Shown here piece by piece: positions 56,193 to 64,000 of a DNA stretch of 64,000 nucleotides; the first letter of the stretch is position 1; every line of letters begins with the position of its first letter. Location of the stretch: assembly GCA_003044455.1 (NCBI GenBank), contig POWY01000010.1, positions 1 to 64,000 on the forward strand, in the 5' to 3' direction. A program made the translations under genes and the position numbers. The notes beneath the pieces are model-generated. The model ran no database searches. It was not told where the DNA came from and was given only the letters and a program-made list of their open reading frames with translations. This DNA comes from Neisseria bergeri. Lineage in GTDB: Bacteria > Pseudomonadota > Gammaproteobacteria > Burkholderiales > Neisseriaceae.

Positions 56193-56975
56193 TTAGAAGA
56201 GTTTGCCCACTTCCGCCTCAATATCGCCGGCACGCATAAACGTTTCGCCGATCAGGAAGGTGTGCACGCCGCGCGCCCGCATAAATTCCACATCCGCCTT
56301 ACCCGTAATGCCGCTTTCGGTAACGACGGTTTTGCCTTCCAGCGCGGGCAGCAGCGACAGGGTTTGGTCGAGGGAGACTTCAAAAGTCCTCAGGTTGCGG
56401 TTGTTTACACCCCACAACGGCGTGGTCAGGTTGCGGCATTTTTCCAATTCGGTTTCGTCGTGCAGCTCGAGCAGGACGGTCATGCCCAATTCGTGCGCTA
56501 CCGCTTCAAAGCGTTCCAATTGTCCCTGTTCCAGTGCGGCGGCAATCAGCAGGACGGCATCCGCCCCCCAGGCGCGCGCCTGATAAACCTGATATTCGTC
56601 GATGATGAAGTCTTTACGCAGCACGGGCAGCGATACGGCTTCGCGCGCCTGTTTGAGGTATTCGGGCGAACCTTGGAAATAGGGTTCGTCGGTCAGTACG
56701 GACAAACACGCCGCTCCGGCGTTTTCATAGGCGCGGGCAATCTCGGCAGGGCGGAAGTCGGGGCGGATTAATCCCTTGCTCGGGCTTGCCTTTTTGATTT
56801 CGGCAATGACGGCGGGCAGGTTTAGGCGGTGTTTGCCGCGTATCGAATCGATGAAGCTGCGGACGGGCGGCGCGTTTTCGGCAAGCGTGCGGATGTGTTC
56901 GGGGGAAACGGCGGCTTTTTGGGCGGCAACTTCCTGTGCTTTGGTGGCAAGGATTTTATTGAGGATGTCGGTCAT
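56193..56975 (-). CDS. trpC: Indole-3-glycerol phosphate synthase
   Basis: 260 residues, the monofunctional form. A TIM barrel with [33 protein letters not shown] and N-N-R-N-L-R-T-F. It closes the indole ring in tryptophan synthesis. No other trp gene is adjacent, so the pathway is scattered, as is usual in Neisseria. Confidence 0.96.
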   Translation of the reverse strand: MTDILNKILATKAQEVAAQKAAVSPEHIRTLAENAPPVRSFIDSIRGKHRLNLPAVIAEIKKASPSKGLIRPDFRPAEIARAYENAGAACLSVLTDEPYFQGSPEYLKQAREAVSLPVLRKDFIIDEYQVYQARAWGADAVLLIAAALEQGQLERFEAVAHELGMTVLLELHDETELEKCRNLTTPLWGVNNRNLRTFEVSLDQTLSLLPALEGKTVVTESGITGKADVEFMRARGVHTFLIGETFMRAGDIEAEVGKLF

Positions 56976-57023
56976 ATCGGGTTCCGTATTCGTTTGGGGG
57001 AAGGGAATATTAGCATCAAACCG

Positions 57024-57980
57024 TTAACGACTGTTTGTGCGGAAGCTGTCGAAATAGGACAGGACGGTTTGCGGCAGCCATTGCAGGTGCAGCCTGCCGC
57101 CGGTGCTGCTGACAAAGCCGACATGGCCACCGTGTGCCGGTTGGAACAGGGTAACGGCTTCGGACACTTCGTCTGCGCGGGGCAGCACTTCGGGCGGCAG
57201 GAAGGGGTCGTTGGCGGCGTTGAGCAGTAGTAGCGGTTTGGCAACGTGTTTGAGCAGCGGTTTGCAGGAAGTTTGGCGGTAGTAGTCGTGCCGATCGGCA
57301 AAGCCGTGCAGCGGTGCGGTGAAGCGGTCGTCAAACTCGCCCAGTGTTTTGCACCCTGCGGCAAATGCTGTCTGAAAACCTTGGAGCGACCGTGCTTTGG
57401 GTATCAGGGTACGGAGGAAGTAGCGCGTGTAGAGCAGCCGCGTGATGCCGCTGTCGAAGCGTCTGCCTGCCGCCTCTGCATCGACGGGTGCGGAGATGGC
57501 GGCGGCGGCTTGCGGCAGCGCGTTTTCGCCCCGTTCGCCCAAATATTTTGCCAGCGCGTTGCCGCCCAGCGATACGCCGACGGCGTATATTTCCCGGTAA
57601 CGCGCGGCGAGCGTGTCCAAAGCAAAGGCGATTTCGGCAGTATCGCCCAAGTGGTAGAACACCGGGGCGGTGTTGGCAATGCCGCCGCAGCTGCGGAAAT
57701 GGACGACTGCGCCGTTCCAACCGCGATCGCGTACCGCGAGCATCAGTTCGACCGCGTAATGACTGCCACTGCTTCCTTCCAAACCGTGAAACAGCACGAC
57801 CAGCGGCGCGTCGGGCGAAATGCCGTCTGAAAAGTCGTAGGCGACTTTGGTTTTACCCGTGCTGTCGGGAAGCAGCTCGCGGCGGTATACGGGCGTGGGG
57901 CGTTGCAGGAATTTGGCGGCAATCGTGTCGGCATTGCCGTTGCGGAGGAAAAAGGGCGTGTCCGGCGGTGTCAGAATCAT
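57024..57980 (-). CDS. YheT-family alpha/beta hydrolase
   Basis: 318 residues from the ATG at 57980; the longer frame begins in uptake-sequence DNA. G-L-E-G-S-S-G-S-H-Y at the oxyanion region, nucleophile G-V-S-L-G-G-N, Asp in N-A-A-N-D-P-F-L-P and His in G-G-H-V-G-F match the YheT/COG0429 family. Substrate unknown; members hydrolyse short acyl esters or lipids. It lies between trpC and murJ on the same strand. Confidence 0.88.
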   Translation of the reverse strand: MILTPPDTPFFLRNGNADTIAAKFLQRPTPVYRRELLPDSTGKTKVAYDFSDGISPDAPLVVLFHGLEGSSGSHYAVELMLAVRDRGWNGAVVHFRSCGGIANTAPVFYHLGDTAEIAFALDTLAARYREIYAVGVSLGGNALAKYLGERGENALPQAAAAISAPVDAEAAGRRFDSGITRLLYTRYFLRTLIPKARSLQGFQTAFAAGCKTLGEFDDRFTAPLHGFADRHDYYRQTSCKPLLKHVAKPLLLLNAANDPFLPPEVLPRADEVSEAVTLFQPAHGGHVGFVSSTGGRLHLQWLPQTVLSYFDSFRTNSR

Positions 57981-58112
57981 AAGGTATCGGTTTTCTTGTT
58001 TTTCAGACGGCATTGATGATGCGGCAGCCCGTCCGGCCGGTGCGGACGTGGAGGATGCGCGCCCGAATATAGGCGTGGAAAAAGCGTTTGCCGGCAAAAG
58101 GCGGCGCACCGG

Positions 58113-59654
58113 TCAGCTTTCCACGCGTTTGAAATGGCGCGGACGGAAGCCCAAAGCCGCCAGAGATGCGAAATACAGTCCGCCGCCGACGGCAATCAGG
58201 ATGCAGAGCTGCCCCGCTTTCCGCATTCCGCCGGCGTGCGCCCATTCAAACGGCAGGCAAGCCTGCGCCGCCCACAGTCCTCCGCACATTACGGCGAGCG
58301 CGAGCAGCATTTTCGCCAAGAACGCCACCCAACCCTTGCCGGGCCGGTAAATGCCGTGTTTGCGTAACAGGAAGAACAACAATCCGGCATTGATGCACGC
58401 GCCCAAGCTGATGGCGAGCGAAAGTCCGGCGTGTTTCAACGGGCCGATAAAGGCGAGGTTCATCAACTGCGTGCAGATAAGCGTGAACACGGCGATTTTG
58501 ACGGGCGTTTTGATGTTTTGCCGCGCATAGAAGCCGGGTGCCAACACTTTAATCATGATCAAACCGATTAAACCGAAAGAATAGGCAATCAGCGCATGTT
58601 GCGTCATCTGCGCGTCAAACAGCGTAAATTCGCGGTACATAAACAAGGTTGCCACCAGCGGGAACGACAACACCGCCAGTCCGACCGCCGCTGGCAGGGT
58701 CAGCAGCATGCACAGGCGCAAACCCCAGTCGAGCAGGGCGGAAAACTGTTCCGTATCTTGGTTTGCCGAGTGTTTGGACAAAGTCGGCAGCAAAATCGTA
58801 CCGAGTGCCGCCCCCAGCACGCCGCTGGGCAGCTCCATCATGCGGTCGGCGTAATACATCCATGAAACGCTGCCCGATTGCAGATAAGACGCGAAAATCG
58901 TGTTGATAACCAAAGAAATCTGCGCCACGCTCACGCCCAGAATCGCAGGCGCCATCTGTTTCATGACGCGGTTGACCGCCGCATCTTTGAAATTCAGTTT
59001 GGGCAGTTTCAAAAAACCCAGTTTCGCCAGCCAGGGCAGTTGGAAGCCGAGTTGCAAAATGCCGCCGACAAAGACCGCCCAAGCCAGCGCGGTAACGGGC
59101 GGATCGAAATACGGCACGAAAAACAGCGCAAATACGATAAACGACACGTTCAGGAACGTGGGCGTAAACGCCGGAATGCTGAATTTATGATAGGAGTTGA
59201 GTACCGAGCCGACAAAAGAGGAAAGTGAAATCAATAAGATATAGGGGAACGTAATCCGCAGCAAATCGATGGAGAGCTGAAACTTATCGGCATCTTTGGC
59301 AAAACCGGGTGCGGAAACATAAATCACCCAAGGTGCGGCAAGTATGCCCAGCGCGGTAACGACGATCAGCACAAACGACAGCATCCCTGCAACGTGGCGG
59401 ACAAACGCCTCCGTCGCCTCTTTAGAACGCGTTTCCTTGTATTCCGCCAAAATCGGCACGAACGCTTGGGCAAACGCCCCTTCCGCAAACACGCGGCGAA
59501 GCAGGTTGGGCAGTTTGAACGCGACAAAAAACGCATCCGTCGCCATGCCCGCGCCGAATGCGCGCGCAATGACCGTATCGCGCACAAATCCCAAAACGCG
59601 CGACACCATCGTCAGGCTGCCGACTTTTGCCAAAGCTCCCAGCATATTCATCAT
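58113..59654 (-). CDS. murJ: Lipid II flippase MurJ
   Basis: 513 residues with 14 hydrophobic segments. The start [25 protein letters not shown] and the [14 protein letters not shown] segment are the MurJ/MviN signature; R-D is functionally essential. It moves lipid II across the inner membrane for peptidoglycan growth. It probably has its own promoter in the divergent region with dsbA. Confidence 0.96.
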   Translation of the reverse strand: MMNMLGALAKVGSLTMVSRVLGFVRDTVIARAFGAGMATDAFFVAFKLPNLLRRVFAEGAFAQAFVPILAEYKETRSKEATEAFVRHVAGMLSFVLIVVTALGILAAPWVIYVSAPGFAKDADKFQLSIDLLRITFPYILLISLSSFVGSVLNSYHKFSIPAFTPTFLNVSFIVFALFFVPYFDPPVTALAWAVFVGGILQLGFQLPWLAKLGFLKLPKLNFKDAAVNRVMKQMAPAILGVSVAQISLVINTIFASYLQSGSVSWMYYADRMMELPSGVLGAALGTILLPTLSKHSANQDTEQFSALLDWGLRLCMLLTLPAAVGLAVLSFPLVATLFMYREFTLFDAQMTQHALIAYSFGLIGLIMIKVLAPGFYARQNIKTPVKIAVFTLICTQLMNLAFIGPLKHAGLSLAISLGACINAGLLFFLLRKHGIYRPGKGWVAFLAKMLLALAVMCGGLWAAQACLPFEWAHAGGMRKAGQLCILIAVGGGLYFASLAALGFRPRHFKRVES

Positions 59655-59705
59655 TGTTCCTCAACAGTCGTACCCGTTTGGGGCAACGGCGCGTATTGTA
59701 CGACA

Positions 59706-59753
59706 GAAACCGCTTCAGACGGCATCGGGTTTGATGCCGTCTGAAGCGGTTTC
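59706..59753. repeat. 48-bp palindrome with 21-bp arms between divergent murJ and dsbA
   Basis: GAAACCGCTTCAGACGGCATC and its exact complement flank a six-base loop (GGGTTT). It is an uptake-sequence pair extended by 11 perfectly matched bases. It does not lie at the end of either neighbouring gene. Confidence 0.8.
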
Positions 59754-59869
59754 CCGAAACGAAAGCTTCCTTTTCCGGCGGCAAACTGTATCAACACGCG
59801 GAAATGCAATAAAATAGCCGGATTCCGATTGATTTCCAATCATCCATTTCCAACATCACGGAGAGCCGT

Positions 59870-60568
59870 ATGAAATCCAGACACCTCGCCCTTGCCGTTG
59901 CCGCCCTGTTCGCCCTTGCCGCGTGCGACAGCAAAGTCCAAACCAGCGTCCCCGCCGACAGCGCGCCTGCCGCTTCGGCAGCCGCCGCCCCCGCCGGACT
60001 GGTCGAAGGGCAAAACTACACCGTCCTTGCCAACCCGATTCCGCAACAGCAGGCAGGCAAAGTCGAAGTGCTCGAATTTTTCGGCTACTTCTGCCCGCAC
60101 TGCGCCCACCTCGAACCTGTTTTGAGCAAACACGCTAAGTCTTTTAAAGACGATATGTACCTGCGTACCGAGCACGTCGTCTGGCAGAAAGAAATGCTGC
60201 CGCTGGCACGCCTCGCCGCCGCCGTCGATATGGCTGCCGCCGACAGCAAAGATGTGGCGAACAGCCATATTTTCGATGCGATGGTCAACCAAAAAATCAA
60301 GCTGCAAAATCCGGAAGTCCTCAAAAAATGGCTGGGCGAACAAACCGCCTTTGACGGCAAAAAAGTCCTTGCCGCCTACGAATCCCCCGAAAGCCAGGCG
60401 CGCGCCGACAAAATGCAGGAGCTGACCGAAACCTTCCAAATCGACGGCACGCCCACGGTTATCGTCGGCGGCAAATATAAAGTCGAATTTGCCGACTGGG
60501 AATCCGGTATGCACACCATCGACCTTTTGGCGGACAAAGTGCGCGAAGAACAAAAAGCCGCGCAGTAA
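59870..60568 (+). CDS. dsbA: Thiol:disulfide interchange lipoprotein DsbA
   Basis: 232 residues with GGAGAG upstream. A lipoprotein signal ends L-A-A-C at residue 19, then an Ala/Pro-rich linker. The thioredoxin domain has active site F-C-P-H-C and cis-proline G-T-P-T-V. It introduces disulphides in periplasmic proteins. Meningococcus has several DsbA enzymes, and the lipid-anchored ones (DsbA1/DsbA2) are inner-membrane proteins; this locus next to murJ and lptD fits DsbA1. LptD downstream needs disulphides, a sensible neighbour. Confidence 0.94.
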   Translation: MKSRHLALAVAALFALAACDSKVQTSVPADSAPAASAAAAPAGLVEGQNYTVLANPIPQQQAGKVEVLEFFGYFCPHCAHLEPVLSKHAKSFKDDMYLRTEHVVWQKEMLPLARLAAAVDMAAADSKDVANSHIFDAMVNQKIKLQNPEVLKKWLGEQTAFDGKKVLAAYESPESQARADKMQELTETFQIDGTPTVIVGGKYKVEFADWESGMHTIDLLADKVREEQKAAQ

Positions 60569-60581
60569 GCCTATCTGAAAA

Positions 60582-60617
60582 ATGCCGTCTGAACCCGATT
60601 TCAGGTTCAGACGGCAT
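60582..60617. terminator. Bidirectional terminator between dsbA and the AmgK-like gene
   Basis: An inverted uptake-sequence pair between convergent genes, followed by TTTTTAG on the plus strand. Confidence 0.8.
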
Positions 60618-60648
60618 TTTTAGTTTCAAGCGTTCGGAGGGCTGTTTC

Positions 60649-61653
60649 TTAGAACGTGAAACCCGTTTCCAGTTCTTCATCGCCGACCAATTCGACCAAG
60701 AGCGCGTAGAGTGGGGCAAGTTCGGCATAACGGCGCGATACGCGGCGCAGATAGTTTAAGAAACGCGGAATTTCGGGACGGTATTTGTCTTTGCCGTCGC
60801 GGTAGTACAGGCGTGCGAAGATGCCTGCAACCTTCAAGTGCCGCTGCACGCCCATCCATTCGAACCAGCGGTAAAACTCGTCAAACGTCTCGGGGACGGG
60901 CAGGCCGGCAGCCCGCGCCTTTTCCCAGTAGCGGATAACCAAGTCCAAGACAAACTCTTCTTCCCATTCGATAAAGGCATCGCGCAACAGCGACACCAAA
61001 TCGTAGGAAATCGGGCCGTAAAGCGCGTCTTGAAAGTCTAAAACGCCCGGCCTGCCGCGCGTCAGCATCAGGTTGCGGACGATAAAGTCGCGGTGCACAT
61101 AGACTTTGGGCTGCGCCAACAGGGGCGGCAGCAGCGTATCGATAGTCTGCTGCCAAAGTCGGCGTTGTTTGAATGTTAATTTGCGTCCCAATTCTTTTGC
61201 GACAAACCATTCCGGGAACAGGTTGATTTCGCGCAGCATCGTTTCACGGTCATATTCGGGCAAAACCCCTTCACGGCTTGCCTTCTGCAATTCGACCAGC
61301 TCGCCGATGGCCTCCAGCAGCAGCGCTTTGTGCGCCGTTTCGCCCTGTTCCTGAAGCATCGCGGTTAAAAACGTCGTATTGCCCAAGTCGTTCAATGCCA
61401 CAAACCCCAAATCCGTGTCCGCGTGCAATATCTGCGGTACATTGACCATGTCAAACAGTTTCTGCACTTTCAAATAAGGTGCGACACTCATCTTGTCGGG
61501 CGGCGCATCCATGCAGACGACGCTGCTGCCGTCTGAAAACGTTGCACGGAAATAGCGGCGGAAATCAGCATCCGCCGCCGCAAAGGCCAGTTCGAAATTG
61601 CGGTCGGGATAGACGGTCTGAAGCCAATTTTTCAGTTCGGTTTGTCGTTGCAT
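60649..61653 (-). CDS. amgK: Aminoglycoside-phosphotransferase-fold sugar kinase (AmgK-like)
   Basis: 334 residues. The kinase core is Y-V-H-R-D-F-I-V-R-N-L-M-L with catalytic Asp, then L-D-F-Q-D-A-L-Y-G-P. The full-length similarity is to AmgK, which phosphorylates the anomeric position of MurNAc/GlcNAc in cell-wall recycling. In Pseudomonas amgK also sits next to lptD, which supports the call, but the partner murU does not follow here. Divergent from lptD with a 69-base gap. Confidence 0.75.
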   Translation of the reverse strand: MQRQTELKNWLQTVYPDRNFELAFAAADADFRRYFRATFSDGSSVVCMDAPPDKMSVAPYLKVQKLFDMVNVPQILHADTDLGFVALNDLGNTTFLTAMLQEQGETAHKALLLEAIGELVELQKASREGVLPEYDRETMLREINLFPEWFVAKELGRKLTFKQRRLWQQTIDTLLPPLLAQPKVYVHRDFIVRNLMLTRGRPGVLDFQDALYGPISYDLVSLLRDAFIEWEEEFVLDLVIRYWEKARAAGLPVPETFDEFYRWFEWMGVQRHLKVAGIFARLYYRDGKDKYRPEIPRFLNYLRRVSRRYAELAPLYALLVELVGDEELETGFTF

Positions 61654-61722
61654 AACAGTACTAAAGCATTTCAGGTTACAATAAACGTTATTCTAACTGG
61701 CAAACCGACTTGAGGGGCGATT

Positions 61723-64000
61723 TTGGCTCGTTTATTTTCACTCAAACCACTGGTGCTGGCACTGGGCCTCTGCTTCGGCACGCATTGCGCCGCCGATACC
61801 GTTGCGGCGGAAGAGGCGGACGGGCGTGTCGCAGAAGGCGGTGCGCAGGGCGCGTCCGAATCCGTACAAGCTTCCGATTTGACCCTCGGTTCGACCTGCC
61901 TGTTTTGCAGCAACGAAAGCGGCAGCCCCGAGAGAACCGAAGCCGCCGTCCGGAGCAGCGGCGAAGCATCCATCCCCGAAGACTATACGCGCATTGTTGC
62001 CGACAGGATGGAAGGACAGTCGCAGGTGCAGGTGCGCGCGGAAGGAAGCGTTATCATCGAACGGGACGGCGCAGTTCTCAATACTGATTGGGCGGATTAC
62101 GACCAGTCGGGCGACACCGTTACCGCAGGCGACCGGTTCGCCCTCCAACAGGACGGTACGCTGATTCGGGGCGAAACCCTGACCTACAATCTCGAGCAGC
62201 AGACCGGCGAAGCGCGCAACGTCCGTATGGAAACCGAACAAGGCGGACGGCGGCTGCAAAGCGTCAGCCGCACCGCCGAAATGTTGGGTGAAGGGCATTA
62301 CAAACTGACGGAAACCCAATTCAACACCTGTTCCACAGGCGATGCCAGCTGGTATATCAAGGCCGCTTCCGTCGAAGCCGATCAGGAACAGGGTGTGGGC
62401 GTTGCCAAGCATGCCTCGTTCGTATTCGGAGGCGTTCCCCTTTTCTATACGCCTTGGGCGGACTTCCCGCTTGACGGCAACCGCAAAAGCGGTCTGCTCG
62501 TTCCCTCCCTGTCCACCGGTTCAGACGGCATTTCCCTTTCCGTTCCCTATTATTTCAACCTTGCCCCCAACTTCGATGCCACTTTCGCCCCCGGCATTAT
62601 CGGCGAACGCGGCGCGACGTTTGACGGACAGGTCCGCTACCTGCGTCCCGATTACAGCGGACAGACCGACCTGACCTGGCTGCCGCACGATAAGAAAAGC
62701 GGCAGGAACAACCGCTATCAGGCAAAATGGCAGCACCGGCACGATATTTCCGATACACTTCAGGCGGGTGTCGATTTCAACCAAGTCTCCGACAGAGGCT
62801 ACTACCGCGACTTTTACGGCAGCGAAGAAATCGCCGGCAACGTCAACCTCAACCGACGCGTATGGCTGGATTACAGCAGCAAGGCGGCTGGCGGCATTTT
62901 GAACGTCGGATTGTCGGCACAAAAATACCAGACGCTGGCAAACCAAAACGGCTACAAAGACAAACCGTATGCCCTGATGCCGCGCCTTTCTGCCGATTGG
63001 CATAAAAACGCAGGCAGGGCGCAAATCGGCGTGTCCGCACAATTTACCCGCTTCAGCCACGACAGCCGCCAAGACGGCAGCCGCCTCGTCGTCTATCCCG
63101 ACATCAAATGGGATTTCAGCAACAGCTGGGGCTACGTCCGTCCCAAACTCGGACTGCACGCCACCTATTACAGCCTCAACCGCTTCAGCAGCCAAGAAGC
63201 CCGACGCGTCAGCCGCACTCTGCCCATCGTCAATATCGACAGCGGCATGACCTTCGAACGCAATACGCGGATGTTCGGCGGCGGAGTCCTGCAAACCCTC
63301 GAGCCGCGCCTGTTCTACAACTACATTCCTGCCAAATCCCAAAACGACCTGCCTAATTTCGATTCGTCGGAAAGCAGTTTCGGCTACGGGCAGCTCTTCC
63401 GCGAAAACCTCTATTACGGCAACGACCGCATCAACGCCGCCAACAGCCTTTCCGCCGCCGTGCAGAGCCGTATTTTGGACGGCGCGACGGGGGAGGAGCG
63501 TTTCCGCGCCGGCATCGGTCAGAAATTCTATTTCAAGGATGATGCGGTGATGCTTGACGGCAGCGTCGGCAAAAACCCGCGCAGCCGTTCCGACTGGGTG
63601 GCATTCGCCTCCGGCGGCATCGGCAGCCGCTTCATCCTCGACAGCAGCATCCACTACAACCAAAACGACAAACGCGCCGAGAACTACGCCGTCGGTGCAA
63701 GTTACCGTCCCGCACAGGGCAAAGTGCTGAACGCCCGCTACAAATACGGGCGCAACGAAAAAATCTACCTGAAGTCCGACGGTTCCTATTTTTACGACAA
63801 ACTCAGCCAGCTCGACCTGTCCGCACAATGGCCGCTGACGCGCAACCTGTCTGCCGTCGTCCGCTACAACTACGGTTTTGAAGCCAAAAAACCGATAGAA
63901 ATGCTTGCCGGTGCAGAATACAAAAGCAGTTGCGGCTGCTGGGGCGCGGGCGTGTACGCCCAACGTTACGTTACCGGCGAAAACACCTACAAAAACGCCG
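61723..64000 (+). CDS. lptD: LPS-assembly protein LptD (right end truncated by the window)
   Basis: At least 759 residues are visible of roughly 800. The start is TTG at 61723 with GAGGGG upstream, giving a signal peptide M-A-R-L-F-S-L-K-P-L-V-L-A-L. Cysteines in S-T-C-L-F-C near the N terminus and S-S-C-G-C-W near the C terminus are positioned for the inter-domain disulphides. An N-terminal OstA/jellyroll domain (about 90-210) receives LPS; the rest is the 26-strand barrel. It inserts lipooligosaccharide in the outer leaflet with LptE. Confidence 0.95.
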   Translation, partial: MARLFSLKPLVLALGLCFGTHCAADTVAAEEADGRVAEGGAQGASESVQASDLTLGSTCLFCSNESGSPERTEAAVRSSGEASIPEDYTRIVADRMEGQSQVQVRAEGSVIIERDGAVLNTDWADYDQSGDTVTAGDRFALQQDGTLIRGETLTYNLEQQTGEARNVRMETEQGGRRLQSVSRTAEMLGEGHYKLTETQFNTCSTGDASWYIKAASVEADQEQGVGVAKHASFVFGGVPLFYTPWADFPLDGNRKSGLLVPSLSTGSDGISLSVPYYFNLAPNFDATFAPGIIGERGATFDGQVRYLRPDYSGQTDLTWLPHDKKSGRNNRYQAKWQHRHDISDTLQAGVDFNQVSDRGYYRDFYGSEEIAGNVNLNRRVWLDYSSKAAGGILNVGLSAQKYQTLANQNGYKDKPYALMPRLSADWHKNAGRAQIGVSAQFTRFSHDSRQDGSRLVVYPDIKWDFSNSWGYVRPKLGLHATYYSLNRFSSQEARRVSRTLPIVNIDSGMTFERNTRMFGGGVLQTLEPRLFYNYIPAKSQNDLPNFDSSESSFGYGQLFRENLYYGNDRINAANSLSAAVQSRILDGATGEERFRAGIGQKFYFKDDAVMLDGSVGKNPRSRSDWVAFASGGIGSRFILDSSIHYNQNDKRAENYAVGASYRPAQGKVLNARYKYGRNEKIYLKSDGSYFYDKLSQLDLSAQWPLTRNLSAVVRYNYGFEAKKPIEMLAGAEYKSSCGCWGAGVYAQRYVTGENTYKNA

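Noticed and set aside
62521-63963. A 480-codon open frame on the minus strand opposite lptD
   Set aside because: The plus-strand frame is unmistakably LptD; the antisense frame has no start signal or family features.

Overview
The window is chromosomal DNA of a Neisseria, most likely N. meningitidis. The neisserial DNA uptake sequence (GCCGTCTGAA) occurs throughout, often as inverted pairs acting as terminators. There are two near-identical Correia elements, three copies of a REP2-type repeat, and recognisable meningococcal genes: nhba, the nuo cluster with its extra genes, lptD, and the lipoprotein DsbA. No tRNA, rRNA, CRISPR array, prophage or transposase gene was found.

Layout. 196-3517 (minus strand) is one compact operon. 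It encodes a DoxX-like membrane protein (HvfX), a Cys-repeat precursor peptide (HvfA), a DUF692/MNIO maturase (HvfB), its partner (HvfC), an ECF sigma factor and a zinc-type anti-sigma factor. This looks like a copper-binding RiPP pathway wired to its own stress sigma factor. 3859-6447 (plus) carries a patatin-like lipoprotein, prfB without the usual programmed frameshift, and RNase P RNA. 6877-14910 (minus) holds a POT-family peptide transporter flanked by two direct Correia elements, then tamA-tamB. 15300-18128 (plus) holds sstT and nhba. 18205-20213 (minus) holds two small genes and argG; REP2 repeats supply start codons here, and a 12-codon leader overlaps argG. 20626-22452 (plus) holds a molybdopterin-binding-domain protein and an S49 peptidase.

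22832-41555 (plus) encodes all 14 subunits of respiratory complex I (nuoA to nuoN) in canonical order. The order is broken at four places: a cold-shock/Excalibur membrane protein between nuoE and nuoF, a small lipoprotein between nuoH and nuoI, an AT-rich unknown gene between nuoI and nuoJ, and an AT-rich type II restriction-modification pair between nuoK and nuoL. The methyltransferase of that pair carries an N-terminal MerR-like helix-turn-helix. A Fur-box-like site lies upstream of nuoA. The inserted genes are co-directional and have ribosome-binding sites of their own, so restriction may be co-expressed with respiration genes.

41667-51104 is a housekeeping stretch: DUF2818, ispA-xseB (with REP2), rsgA, an ABC exporter, ruvA, a His-rich PepSY protein, rlpA, trmL, comFC, and bioH-bioC. 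comFC and bioH are divergent with overlapping start codons. 51101-53813 carries three poorly known genes, one leucine-rich-repeat-like and one Gln-rich. 53794-64000 carries recQ (three HRDC domains), trpC, a YheT-like hydrolase, murJ, the DsbA lipoprotein, an AmgK-like kinase, and lptD, which runs off the right edge.

Most functional calls come from family motifs readable in the translations. Start codons were chosen from ribosome-binding sites and family start positions. Regulatory calls (promoters, Fur box, attenuator-like structures) are inference.
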